Of a DNA stretch of 64,000 nt, positions 9,307 to 17,285 are shown piece after piece (within the stretch, counting starts at the first letter, position 1; each line of letters starts with the position of its first letter). A model generated the notes under the pieces. It ran no database searches, was not told the origin of the DNA, and was given only the letters and a program-made list of their open reading frames with translations. The DNA lies in assembly GCF_030450125.1 (NCBI RefSeq), contig NZ_CP123923.1:5642001-5706000 (forward strand), in the 5' to 3' direction. The DNA comes from Streptomyces sp. WP-1 (GTDB taxonomy: Bacteria; Actinomycetota; Actinomycetes; Streptomycetales; Streptomycetaceae). Position numbers and translations under genes: made by a program.

Positions 9307-9543
9307 ATGAATCGAACCATCCTGGACAATCTGGCTTCAGAAATGTCTGTCCGCAGCCTGGGGCGCGAGGATGTATTCCAGGAATTGCGGGATCGGGGTT
9401 TTTCTCCCACAGAGGCGATTTACATTGCTTCTCGCGTCCTCGGGCTGTCTCTGGCCGAGGCGAAGACCGCGATCTACGAGAGCGCCGCGTGGCGTGACCA
9501 GCACGCTTACTGGAATCAGATCCAGTCCGGCCTTGAGGGATGA
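9307..9543 (+). CDS. probable immunity protein for the polymorphic toxin
   Basis: A 78-residue protein that starts 4 nt after the toxin stop codon, so the two are almost certainly co-transcribed. It has no signal peptide and is predicted cytoplasmic, as expected for a protein that neutralises a toxin in the producing cell. The middle (FSPTEAIYIASRVLGLSLAEAKTAIY) is helical and resembles the C-terminal ribosomal L7/L12-like helix-turn-helix seen in some small regulatory or immunity proteins. The immunity role is inferred from position and size. A perfect 18-bp hairpin downstream closes the unit. Confidence 0.65.
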   Translation: MNRTILDNLASEMSVRSLGREDVFQELRDRGFSPTEAIYIASRVLGLSLAEAKTAIYESAAWRDQHAYWNQIQSGLEG

Positions 9544-9607
9544 GTCACTGAGCCTGATGAGTGAAGCGGTCGAGACAAGCGACGATGCCTGCCTGACCCG
9601 GTGAACC

Positions 9608-9644
9608 GAGGAGCCCCGCTGGTCCAGGACCAGCGGGGCTCCTC
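9608..9644 (+). terminator. 18-bp perfect hairpin after the toxin-immunity unit
   Basis: GAGGAGCCCCGCTGGTCC at 9608-9625 is exactly complementary to 9627-9644. The apex is a single A, so the real loop would be formed by opening the last pairs. It marks the end of the toxin-immunity transcript and also blocks readthrough into the convergent cutA gene. Confidence 0.75.
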
Positions 9645-9733
9645 AGACCGCTGAGCGGAGTGCACACCGAACCGCGCACCACCGCCGCGCTGATCCAGGG
9701 CCGGGACACCTCCGGGGCCTGAGACGTGCCGCG

Positions 9734-10084
9734 TCACCCCGCCGTGTGGGGGGAGGTCTCCTCGGCCACCCACCTCAGATACGCCTCGGAGCCCCCGGTC
9801 ACCGGCAGTGTGATCCACTCGGGGACCTCGTAGCCGTGGTGCTCGGCGACCCAGGCCGCCAGCTCCGGCAACCGGTCCGCGGTCGTCTTGTACGAGATCC
9901 GCCACTCCCGCGCCGTCTCGATCGCCCCCTGCCACCGGTACACCGCGGTGAACGGCGGGTCGATATGGGCGCAGGCCGCCAGACGGTTCTCCACCGCGCC
10001 CCCGGCGAGGGCCTTCGCCCGCCCCTCGTCGTCGATGGTCGTCTGCGCGATCACGATCTCGATCTCGGTCTTGATCTCGGCCAT
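9734..10084 (-). CDS. cutA: CutA1 divalent-cation tolerance protein
   Basis: This encodes 116 residues, the usual CutA length. The N-terminal strand (EIEIVIAQTTIDDEGRAKAL), the AACAHIDPPFTAVYRWQGAIE segment and E(Y/W)ITLPV near the C-terminus match the trimeric ferredoxin-like CutA1 fold. The family is linked to copper tolerance in E. coli, but its biochemical role elsewhere is unsettled. It is predicted cytoplasmic. It lies alone on the minus strand, with an epoxide hydrolase pseudogene upstream. Confidence 0.9.
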   Translation of the reverse strand: MAEIKTEIEIVIAQTTIDDEGRAKALAGGAVENRLAACAHIDPPFTAVYRWQGAIETAREWRISYKTTADRLPELAAWVAEHHGYEVPEWITLPVTGGSEAYLRWVAEETSPHTAG

Positions 10085-10126
10085 GCAACTGCCTTTCCGG
10101 GTCGGGGGATACGACCCTAGCCACCC

Positions 10127-10974
10127 TCAGGGCGAGACTCCGTCGCCCGCGTCGCGCAGGCCCCGGAAGAACGCCCGGATGTCGCCACGAGCAGCTCCGG
10201 CTGCTCCATCGCCGCGAAGTGCCCGCCCCGGTCGAACTCCGTCCAGCGGACGATGTGGTCGGTGCGCTCGGCGACATGGCGCAGCGCGATGAAGTTCTCC
10301 CGGGGGAAGGAGGCGAACGCGGTCGGCGTCGAGGACGGCTTCGGCGGCCGGCCCCGGTAGGCGGCGTGGGCGCGCTCGTAGTAGAGGCGTGCGGCGGAGG
10401 CGGAGGTGTTGGTCAGCCAGTACAGCATCACGTTCGTCAGCAGGTGGTCGCGGTCGACGGCGTCCTCCGGGCCGTCGGCGGAGTCCGTCCACTCCTTGAA
10501 CTTCTCGGCGATCCAGGCGAGTTGGCCGACGGGTGAGTCGGAGAGCCCGTAGGCGAGGGTGTGCGGGCGGGTCGACTGGATGTCCGCGTAGCCCTGTTGC
10601 TCCCGGCTCCAGGCCCGCATCCGCTCCCAGGACGCCCGGGTACGCTCCCGCTCCGCCGGGGTGAGCGCGGCGAGTTCCTCGGGCGTCGGCTCGGCCGTGG
10701 CGCCCGCGCCGGGGAGCAGGTTCAGGTGGACGCCGATGACGCGGTCCGGGCGGATGCGGCCCAGCTCGCGGGAGACCGCCGCGCCCCAGTCGCCGCCCTG
10801 GGCGCCGTAACGGCCGTACCCCAGGCGGGACATCAGCTCGCCGAACGCGGCCGCGACCCGGCGGTACTCCCAGCCCTTCTCGCGGGTGGGCCCGGAGAAG
10901 CCGAAGCCGGGGATGCTCGGCAGGACCAGGTGGAAGGCGTCCGCCGGGTCGGCGCCGTGGGCCCGGGGGTCGGT
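10127..10974 (-). pseudogene. epoxide hydrolase remnant (5' deleted, 3' frameshifted)
   Basis: The reading frame gives DPRAHGADPADAF, then PSIPGFGFSGPTREKGWEYR and GAQGGDWGA, the oxyanion-side and nucleophile-elbow (GGDWG) region of alpha/beta-hydrolase epoxide hydrolases. The catalytic His context GGHFAAMEQPELL is near the end. About 110 N-terminal residues, including the HGWPGS region, are missing: reading back, the frame hits a TGA near 11060 without a usable start, and the first in-frame ATG is at 10833. One base is missing after LLVA near 10186, so the normal ending DIRAFFRGLRDAG is in another frame. Two exact copies of GCCGCACGAG (10975-10984, 10985-10994) sit at the 5' break, as expected for a deletion scar. 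Confidence 0.75.
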
Positions 10975-11167
10975 GCCGCACGAGGCCGCACGAGGCGATG
11001 CGACGCGAGGCCACCCGAGCCCGGCCGAGCCGCCGAACCGAACGTCCCGTGACCACTGTCACGCCCCGCCAACCCGCTTGTCAGGCAGACGAATTGGGAG
11101 ACTTCACGAAGTGCTGAGCCCGCTGGACACGGGGGCCGGCTCGGCCTCGTCCGCACCGGGAGGCACC

Positions 11168-11563
11168 ATGCGCAGCAGAACCGCCGAAGCCGTCGGACAG
11201 CCCGGCGCACCCTGGGGCTGGTTCCTGGCCTGGGCCGCGGTCGGCGCGGCTGCCGCGCTGGGGCTGGCCGCCCTGCTGTCCGTCGGCGTGCTCCTGCTCG
11301 CGGCGGCGCTGCCGGCCGCCGTCCTCCTGCTGCGCAAGCGACACCTGACCACCGCCGTCGGCGCCCTCGCGGGCGCGGCCCTGCCGCTCTTCTACCTCGC
11401 GTACGCCAACCGGGGCGGCCCGGGAGCCGTATGCCGGTCGACGGCGACGGAAACCACCTGCACGGACGAATTCGCCCCCTGGCCCTTCCTCCTCACCGGC
11501 ATCCTCCTGCTCGCCGCGTCCCTCCTCGTCTTTTGCCTGCTCGACCGGCGGCGCGGGAACTGA
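11168..11563 (+). CDS. small integral membrane protein
   Basis: This encodes 131 residues from ATG 11168 with GGGAGGCACC upstream. Hydrophobic segments cover about residues 18-37, 39-58, 65-82 and 106-124, so four membrane spans are likely. A Cys-containing extracytoplasmic loop (AVCRSTATETTCTDEF) lies between spans 3 and 4 and could hold a disulphide. The C-terminus RRRGN is cytoplasmic by the positive-inside rule. No named family was recognised. It converges on the sedolisin gene across a shared inverted repeat. Confidence 0.7.
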   Translation: MRSRTAEAVGQPGAPWGWFLAWAAVGAAAALGLAALLSVGVLLLAAALPAAVLLLRKRHLTTAVGALAGAALPLFYLAYANRGGPGAVCRSTATETTCTDEFAPWPFLLTGILLLAASLLVFCLLDRRRGN

Positions 11564-11587
11564 CCCCGGCTCTTCCCGCAAGGCGAA

Positions 11588-11621
11588 GGGGACGTGCGGC
11601 CGATGACGGCCCCACGTCCCC
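11588..11621. terminator. shared terminator between convergent genes
   Basis: GGGGACGTG at 11588-11596 pairs exactly with CACGTCCCC at 11613-11621, with further near-complementary GC pairs inside. It lies between the membrane protein gene (plus) and the sedolisin gene (minus), so it probably serves both. Confidence 0.55.
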
Positions 11622-11656
11622 TCCCGAAGAAGCTCAGTTCAGCTCAGCGGAGCCGT

Positions 11657-13612
11657 TCAGTGCTTCTTGCTGTTGTTCTTGGCGTACGACGCGACGTAGC
11701 CGTCCGCCGGAGAGCCCACGCCCGTCACGTCGTCGTAGCCCTTGGTCGCGGACAGGGAGCTGTCCTTGCCCAGGGTGCGGACGGAGTAGAGCAGGCCGCC
11801 GGTGGCGTCGAGGCCGTTGGCGTAGTCGACGCGGACGACACCCAGGCCATGGCCCGTGGGGTTGTCCGTGACGTCGTGGAAGACGCCCTTCTTGCCGAAC
11901 TTCGCGTAGATCGACGGGTTGGCGAAACCGATCGCCTTGCCGCCGGCCGCCTGCTGGGCGAGGGCCTGGACCGCCGCGATGGTCGGCGCGGCCAGCGAGG
12001 TGCCGCCGATGCGGTACTCGCTGTACTGCTGCGACCCGTCGGGGAAGGTCTGGGTCTGGCCCACCAGGAAGCCGGTGTTCGGGTCGGCGATGGCCGCGAT
12101 GTCCGGGACGACGCGGTTGCCGGAGGCGTTGTTCGCCTTGGCGAGCGAGTCCGGGACGACGCCCTTCTGGTAGTACGGCTCGGCGACCGTGCTGCTGGTG
12201 CCGCCGCCCGCGCCCGAGGTGAAGGCGCCGGGGAAGTTGGTCCAGCTCTTGCCGTCGGCCGACAGGCTGGACTTCGTGGTGCCCCAGCCGGTCTCCCACA
12301 GGTACTTGTCACCCTTGCCGACCGCGAGGGAGGTGCCGCCGACGGCGGTCACCCAGGCGGAGTTGGCCGGGGTGTCGACCTGCTTGGTGCCGGTGTTGGC
12401 GACCTGGTCGCCGTCGTCACCGGAGGAGAAGTAGAAGCCGATGCCCTGCACCGCGCCCAGCTGGAAGACCTGGTCGTAGGCGGCCGCGAGGTCCGGCGTC
12501 TGGTTGGCCTCGACGTCGCCCCACGAGTTGGAGACGATGTCGGCCAGGTGGTTGTCGACCACCTTGCTCAGCGAGTCGAGCAGGTTGTCGTCGTAGCAGG
12601 ACGCCGCACCGACGTAGGTGACGTCGGCGTCCGGCGCGACCGCGTGCACGGCCTCGACGTCGAGGGTCTCCTCGCCGTACCAGCCCGACGCCTTGCACTC
12701 GTCGGTCCGGGTGAAGTTGGCCGGCAGCGACTGGTGCAGCTGACCGGTCTTCCACGCCTTGTCGCCGTTCTTCGCCGCGTACGTGCCGGCGTCGAAGGCG
12801 ATGGTCGGCGAGGCGTAGGCGTCGGTGATGGCGACGCGGACACCCTTGCCGGTGTACTTGCCGGCGCCGTAGACCGAGCGCAGCTGCTTGCCGGTGTAAC
12901 CCTTGACGGCGTAGGGCAGCTTGGTGCCGTACGCGTCCGGCAGCGTGCTCGCGGTCTTCGAGCCGTAGTACGACGAGAACGGACCGGCGTTCTTGAACAC
13001 CGCGTCCGGGGGCGGCAGCGTGTCGTCGTGGTCGGCCTTGTGCGGGGCGCTGTCCAGACCGGTGACGGTCAGCACGGTGCCCTTGAGGCCCGCCGGGACG
13101 GAGGCCGCCTGCGCCGGGGCGCGGTAGGTCTTCGAACCCTTGGCGTAGTTGTGCAGCTGGGTGCCGAACGCCTTCTCGGCGGAGGCGACGTCACCGGAGA
13201 CGGCGACGTAGTGCTGCGTGACCTCGGTGACCTTCAGACCGGCCGACGTCAGCCAGGACCTGACGGCCGCGACCTGCGCCTTGGTGGCGCCGAAGCGGGT
13301 CTGGGCCTGCTTGGCCGACAGGTACTTGCCGTAGGACGGCGAGCTGGGGTCGGCGACCGCCTTGGCGTAGGCCGCGAGGCCCGCCGCGTCCCGGCCGGCC
13401 AGGTAGACCCGGGCCTTGACCTGGGCACCGTTGCTGGTGGCGCCCTTGTCCGCCTTGGCCGTGGCCCACAGCGGCTTGGTGCCCTTCAGAGCATTACGGG
13501 CGGGGCTGTCCGCGGCGTGGGCCGCGGGTATGCCCAGCGCCAGCGCACCGGCGATCATGGGCAGCGCGGCTGCCATGCTCACGGCGCGCGTCTTGGCGCT
13601 ATTGGATCTCAT
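11657..13612 (-). CDS. secreted sedolisin (S53) serine-carboxyl protease with propeptide
   Basis: A 651-residue protein from ATG 13612, preceded by AGGGGG. Residues 1-32 are a Sec signal peptide ending PAAHA. About residues 45-205 match the pro-kumamolisin activation domain (QAQTRFGATKAQVAAVRSWL, VTEVTQHYVAVSG). The mature S53 domain contains the Glu/Asp pair in GEETLDVEAVHAVAPDA and the catalytic Ser in GGTSLAAPTIAA; the SSGD oxyanion Asp is present (FYFSSGDDGD). A calcium site is expected in the C-terminal VTGVGSPADGYVA region. Such enzymes cut proteins at acidic pH after autocatalytic removal of the propeptide. All key residues are present, so it should be active. It is monocistronic. Confidence 0.9.
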   Translation of the reverse strand: MRSNSAKTRAVSMAAALPMIAGALALGIPAAHAADSPARNALKGTKPLWATAKADKGATSNGAQVKARVYLAGRDAAGLAAYAKAVADPSSPSYGKYLSAKQAQTRFGATKAQVAAVRSWLTSAGLKVTEVTQHYVAVSGDVASAEKAFGTQLHNYAKGSKTYRAPAQAASVPAGLKGTVLTVTGLDSAPHKADHDDTLPPPDAVFKNAGPFSSYYGSKTASTLPDAYGTKLPYAVKGYTGKQLRSVYGAGKYTGKGVRVAITDAYASPTIAFDAGTYAAKNGDKAWKTGQLHQSLPANFTRTDECKASGWYGEETLDVEAVHAVAPDADVTYVGAASCYDDNLLDSLSKVVDNHLADIVSNSWGDVEANQTPDLAAAYDQVFQLGAVQGIGFYFSSGDDGDQVANTGTKQVDTPANSAWVTAVGGTSLAVGKGDKYLWETGWGTTKSSLSADGKSWTNFPGAFTSGAGGGTSSTVAEPYYQKGVVPDSLAKANNASGNRVVPDIAAIADPNTGFLVGQTQTFPDGSQQYSEYRIGGTSLAAPTIAAVQALAQQAAGGKAIGFANPSIYAKFGKKGVFHDVTDNPTGHGLGVVRVDYANGLDATGGLLYSVRTLGKDSSLSATKGYDDVTGVGSPADGYVASYAKNNSKKH

Positions 13613-13847
13613 AGAACCCCCTGCGATGCGTTGCGCATGCACGTAGTAGGTAGGTACACGCGGCTCCGCGCCGGCCGGCGGCGGTGGTGAACAGCCGGCG
13701 AATGGATCACACGATGGGGGCAACTCTGACCGATGAACTGCTCATGCCAGGTAAACGGGACGGAAAGAGAAGCTCAAGTAACCGCCACCTAGGGGCATTT
13801 GGGCGGTTTTTCCTTACAGCTGTGTTACGGAGTGACTTGTTCCCTGG

Positions 13848-14507
13848 TCAGGGGAGCGGTTCGGCTCCGCGCTCCTTGAGCATCTGGGCCATCACCTGGA
13901 GCTCCGACTGCTGCGCGTCCACCATGCCCTGGGCCAGCCGTTTCTCCACGCCCACCGTGCACTTGGCCACGCAGCCCTCGGCCATGTGGATGCCGCCCTT
14001 GTGATGGTTCGTCATCAGCTGGAGGTAGAAGATCTCGGCCTGCTTCCCGTTCAGGGCCGCGAGCTTCCTCATCTGCGTGTTGGTGGCCATACCGGGCATC
14101 AGCGAGCCGTCCTCGGCCGTGACCATGCCGCCCATGCCCATCCAGGTCATCGGCGGGTCCGCCGACACCTTCGGCAGCCCCCACAGATCGAGCCAACCCA
14201 GCAGCATCCCGCGCTGGTTGGCCTGCGTCTGCGCGATGTCGTAGGCGAGCCGCCGTACGTCCTCGTTCTTCGTGTGGTCGCGGACGATGTACGACATCTC
14301 GACGGCCTGCTGGTGATGCACGGCCATGTCCCGCGCGAAGCCCGCGTCCGCCGAGTCCGCGGCCGGCGTCCTCTGCGCCGCCTTCCCGTCACCGGAACCG
14401 GAGCCGGAGACGGAACCCGGGTCGGCGACCGCGTACGTGACGGCACCGGCCGCGACGAGCACCGCCGCCGCGGCCCCCGCCGCCCAGCCGATGGCGCGCC
14501 GGCTCAC
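13848..14507 (-). CDS. DUF305 ferritin-like, His/Met-rich extracytoplasmic protein
   Basis: A 219-residue protein from GTG 14507, overlapping the end of the upstream DUF3105 gene by 4 nt (GTGA), so the two are translationally coupled. An N-terminal anchor or signal helix (residues 6-28) leads to a DUF305 domain marked by FARDMAVHHQQAVEMS and LMTNHHKGGIHMAEGC, the two HH-x-x-(A/G) helices. Met clusters (MTWMGMGGM) and paired His suggest metal binding, and the family is often near copper genes. The protein is predicted to face the outside. A copper-related role is inference. Confidence 0.85.
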   Translation of the reverse strand: MSRRAIGWAAGAAAAVLVAAGAVTYAVADPGSVSGSGSGDGKAAQRTPAADSADAGFARDMAVHHQQAVEMSYIVRDHTKNEDVRRLAYDIAQTQANQRGMLLGWLDLWGLPKVSADPPMTWMGMGGMVTAEDGSLMPGMATNTQMRKLAALNGKQAEIFYLQLMTNHHKGGIHMAEGCVAKCTVGVEKRLAQGMVDAQQSELQVMAQMLKERGAEPLP

Positions 14508-15208
14508 TTCATCACCCCGCCGGTGCACGAGGCACCCGGCTCCGGTGTCTGCGGCCCCTGCACGAAGTCCGCGAAGAACTTGTCCACTTCGGGATCGCTC
14601 GCGCTCTTCACGGCCACCTGGTGACCCCACGCCGACAGGATCAGCGGCGACGCCTGGTTCTCGTACGGGCTCATCAGCGAGTACGGCGTCTTCTTCACCT
14701 TCGCCGCGAGCGCCTCGATGTCGGCCTTCGCCGCCTTGGGGGTGTACGTCACCCACACCGCGCCGTGCTCCAGCGAGTGCACCGCGTTCTCGTCGTGCAA
14801 CTGCTGCGTGTAGACGTCACCGTTGCAGTCCGCCCACACCGGGTTGTGGTTGCCGCCCACCGGCGGATGCATCGGATACGACACCGGGGTCGTCACATGG
14901 GTCCGCGGCAGCGTGCCCTTCCAGGTGCGCACGCCGTCCTTCCCGGTGGTGAAGTGCCCGGAGTCCCCGGAGCTCTTGCTGTTCACATCGCCGGTGTCCT
15001 TGCCGTTGTCGCTGCTCGCGGCCGTGTCCTTCGTGCCGGACCGCGAGTCCACGAGGACGACACCGCCCACGACGAGCCCGGCCACGACGACCACGGACGC
15101 GGCGATGACGAGCGTCCGCTTGCGGCGCTCGCGCGAACGCTCGGCGCGCCGCATCTCCTCGATGCGCGCCTTGCGCGCCGCGCTGCTGCTGTTGTTGGCG
15201 GAACCCAT
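14504..15208 (-). CDS. DUF3105 membrane-anchored extracytoplasmic protein
   Basis: A 234-residue protein from ATG 15208 with AAGGAC about 10 nt upstream. A basic cytoplasmic N-terminus (residues 1-34) precedes one transmembrane helix (TLVIAASVVVVAGLVVGGVVL). A flexible Ser/Asp/Gly linker follows, then the DUF3105 domain with its conserved HPPVGGNHNPVWADCNGDVY and HSLEHGAVWVTY motifs, rich in His and Cys that could bind metal. It is the first gene of a two-gene operon with DUF305. The pair recurs in actinobacteria; its function is not established. Confidence 0.85.
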   Translation of the reverse strand: MGSANNSSSAARKARIEEMRRAERSRERRKRTLVIAASVVVVAGLVVGGVVLVDSRSGTKDTAASSDNGKDTGDVNSKSSGDSGHFTTGKDGVRTWKGTLPRTHVTTPVSYPMHPPVGGNHNPVWADCNGDVYTQQLHDENAVHSLEHGAVWVTYTPKAAKADIEALAAKVKKTPYSLMSPYENQASPLILSAWGHQVAVKSASDPEVDKFFADFVQGPQTPEPGASCTGGVMK

Positions 15209-15312
15209 GAGGCGATGTCCTTCTGGGGCGAGAGAGCGGGCAGGGGGTGGAGCCCGCTGATCGTAGTGGGGGAGTGGCGGGCTGCCGTAGAGCGAGCAGG
15301 GCAAAAGGGCTG

Positions 15313-15335
15313 AATTTGCACCTGGGATGCGTATT
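15313..15335 (+). promoter_or_regulatory. putative NsrR autoregulatory operator
   Basis: AATTTGCACC (15313-15322), a 3-nt spacer and GATGCGTATT (15326-15335) form an imperfect inverted repeat (7 of 10 pairs) 16 nt before the nsrR start. Layout and core (TGCA/TGC with a 3-nt centre) match the better repeat upstream of hmp at 17055-17085. This supports autoregulation by NsrR. Confidence 0.6.
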
Positions 15336-15350
15336 ATTTACGCTCGCGCC

Positions 15351-15788
15351 ATGAGGCTGCTGCGCTCCACCGACCTCGCCCTGCGCATCCTGATGCGCCT
15401 CGCCGTGGCCACCGACGACACGCCCGCGACCCGCACGGTCGCCGAGGGCATGGGCGTGCCCTACACGCATGCCGCGAAGGTCGTCGCCGAACTCCAGCAC
15501 CTCGGCCTGGTCGACGCCCGCCGCGGCCGAGGCGGCGGCCTGGCGCTGACCGAACGCGGCCGTACGGCCTCCGTCGGCGCGCTCGTGCGCACCTTCGAGG
15601 GCGACGACGAGGTGGTGGAGTGCGAGGGCGCCACCCCCTGCCCGCTGCGCGCGGACTGCCGGCTGCGCGGCGCCCTGCGCCGGGCCCAGGAGGCGTTCTA
15701 CGCCTCGCTGGACCCGATCACCTTGGACCAGATCGTCAGGGACCCGACCGGACCGGTACTGCTGGGCATCTCGCTGCGCCCCTCCTGA
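15351..15788 (+). CDS. nsrR: NsrR, nitric-oxide-sensing Fe-S repressor
   Basis: A 145-residue Rrf2-family protein. The winged helix-turn-helix occupies about residues 1-70 (RSTDLALRILMRLA, PYTHAAKVVAELQHLGLV, RGRGGGLAL). Three cysteines at 91, 97 and 103 (C-x5-C-x5-C) match the cluster ligands of Streptomyces NsrR, whose [4Fe-4S] cluster is lost on reaction with NO, releasing DNA. The flavohaemoglobin gene lies next to it on the opposite strand (convergent 3' ends 48 nt apart), and both genes carry similar upstream inverted repeats. It therefore most likely represses hmp and itself until NO appears. Confidence 0.93.
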   Translation: MRLLRSTDLALRILMRLAVATDDTPATRTVAEGMGVPYTHAAKVVAELQHLGLVDARRGRGGGLALTERGRTASVGALVRTFEGDDEVVECEGATPCPLRADCRLRGALRRAQEAFYASLDPITLDQIVRDPTGPVLLGISLRPS

Positions 15789-15836
15789 ACCGGCCCGGCC
15801 GTCCGCCCCGGAGACCCCTTCTCGCCGTCCCGGACC

Positions 15837-17018
15837 TCAGGCGGCGAGCCACAGATCGGGTCCGAAGACCTCGTAGTGGATGTCGGCCGGCGCCACACCC
15901 TTCTCGATCAGCCGACCGCGCACGGCGCGCATGAACGGCAGCGGCCCGCAGAGGTAGGCGCGGGTGCCGGGCGCGATGCCGGTCCCGGACAGGTCGACCA
16001 GGCCGGTACGGTCCCCGGGCCCGGCGTCCCGCTCGTAGAAGAAGCCGACGGCCGAGTCCGCGAGCTTGTCCGCGTACGCCCGGTGCTCGGCGCGCAGGGC
16101 GTGGTCCGCGGGGGAGCGGTCGCCGTGCACGACGGTGACCGGCCCGTCGTACCCGTCGGCCGCGAGCGAGGCCAGCATGGCGACCATCGGGGTCACGCCG
16201 ATGCCCGCGGAGGCGAGCAGCAGGGGCCGCCCGGCGGCGCCGTCGAGCACCAGGTCGCCGTACGGCTCCGACAACTGGAGGACGTCACCCACCCGTACGT
16301 GCGCGTGCAGCCGGTTGGACACCTCCCCCTCCGGCGTCGCGCCCCCGTGCACCCGCTTGACGCTGAACCGCCGTACGTCCTCGCCCGGCGCCCCCGACAG
16401 GCTGTACTGCCGTATCTGCCGCGCCCCGTCGGCCAGCTTCACGCCCACGGAGACGTACTGCCCGGCGCAAAAGCCACGCACGGGGGAACCGTCGAGGGGC
16501 CGCACCCGGAAGGACACGACATCGGCGGTCTCCTCTTGCCTCCCCACCACCTCCCACTCCCGGAACTCCCGGCCGCCGCTCTCCTCGTACAGCCGCTTCT
16601 CGACGGCGACGAGGGCGTTGGCCATCAGCCAGTAGACCTCGCTCCAGGCGGCGGCGACCTCGGGGGTGACGGCCTCGCCGAGGATCTCCGCGATGGCCGC
16701 GAAGAGGTGTTCGTGCACGACCGGGTACTGCTCCGGTACGACGCCCAGCGAGGCGTGCTTGTGCGCGATGCGGCTCAGCATCGCGTCCGGCCGCTGGTCC
16801 GGGTGCTCGACCAGGTGCCCGGCGAACGCGGCGATGGAGCCCGCGAGGGCCGACTTCTGGGCGCCGGAGGCCTGGTTGCCGCGGTTGAACAGGTCCCGCA
16901 GCAGTTCGGGGTGGGCGTCGAAGAGCCGGGCGTAGAAGCGCTCGGTGATCTGCTCGATGGCGGCACCCACGGCGGGGAGGGTGGCGCGGACGGTGGCAGC
17001 GGACTTCTCGGACAGCAT
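15837..17018 (-). CDS. hmpA: flavohaemoglobin, nitric oxide dioxygenase
   Basis: A 393-residue cytoplasmic protein with the full three-domain layout. The globin domain is at 1-140, with distal Tyr29 (ERFYARLF) and proximal His about 88 (AHKHASLGV). The FAD-binding domain is at about 150-255 (RQYSLSGAP). The NAD(P)H-binding domain is at about 260-393 (LLLASAGIGVTPMVAML, YLCGPLPFM). It oxidises NO to nitrate using O2 and NAD(P)H. AAGGAG lies 7 nt before the ATG. A near-perfect 14-3-14 inverted repeat 37-67 nt upstream of the start is the likely NsrR operator. Confidence 0.95.
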   Translation of the reverse strand: MLSEKSAATVRATLPAVGAAIEQITERFYARLFDAHPELLRDLFNRGNQASGAQKSALAGSIAAFAGHLVEHPDQRPDAMLSRIAHKHASLGVVPEQYPVVHEHLFAAIAEILGEAVTPEVAAAWSEVYWLMANALVAVEKRLYEESGGREFREWEVVGRQEETADVVSFRVRPLDGSPVRGFCAGQYVSVGVKLADGARQIRQYSLSGAPGEDVRRFSVKRVHGGATPEGEVSNRLHAHVRVGDVLQLSEPYGDLVLDGAAGRPLLLASAGIGVTPMVAMLASLAADGYDGPVTVVHGDRSPADHALRAEHRAYADKLADSAVGFFYERDAGPGDRTGLVDLSGTGIAPGTRAYLCGPLPFMRAVRGRLIEKGVAPADIHYEVFGPDLWLAA

Positions 17019-17054
17019 CGCGGGCTCCTTGCGATCTCGGCTGCTCGAACGCTA

Positions 17055-17085
17055 TTTAAATATGCATCAGAGATGCAAATTTAAA
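17055..17085 (-). promoter_or_regulatory. putative NsrR operator upstream of hmpA
   Basis: TTTAAATATGCATC (17055-17068), AGA, and GATGCAAATTTAAA (17072-17085) form an inverted repeat with 13 of 14 pairs matching. It lies 37-67 nt before the hmpA start and is AT-rich, so it may overlap the -10 region. A related weaker repeat precedes nsrR. Confidence 0.75.
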
Positions 17086-17285
17086 GGAGGTGTCCTGCCT
17101 CACGCCCCCACCCCGCCCGGCCGTTACGGATGCCGCCGCCGACAGGCAAGATGGGCGGCAGGGCAGTACACCTGCCGTAGGAGAGGCGTTCAGAAGGTGG
17201 ACGTCGGGGCGATCAAGGTCCGCAACACGGATGAAACGGTGTTGTGGTGGGATGCTCCTGACCAGCAAGGATGGGGAATCGGAAG

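Noticed and set aside
17090..17285. Possible GTG start at 17090 after AAAGGAGG on the plus strand
   Set aside because: The GTG overlaps the purine run, so spacing is wrong, and the peptide runs into a different frame from GlnA2 without similarity to anything.
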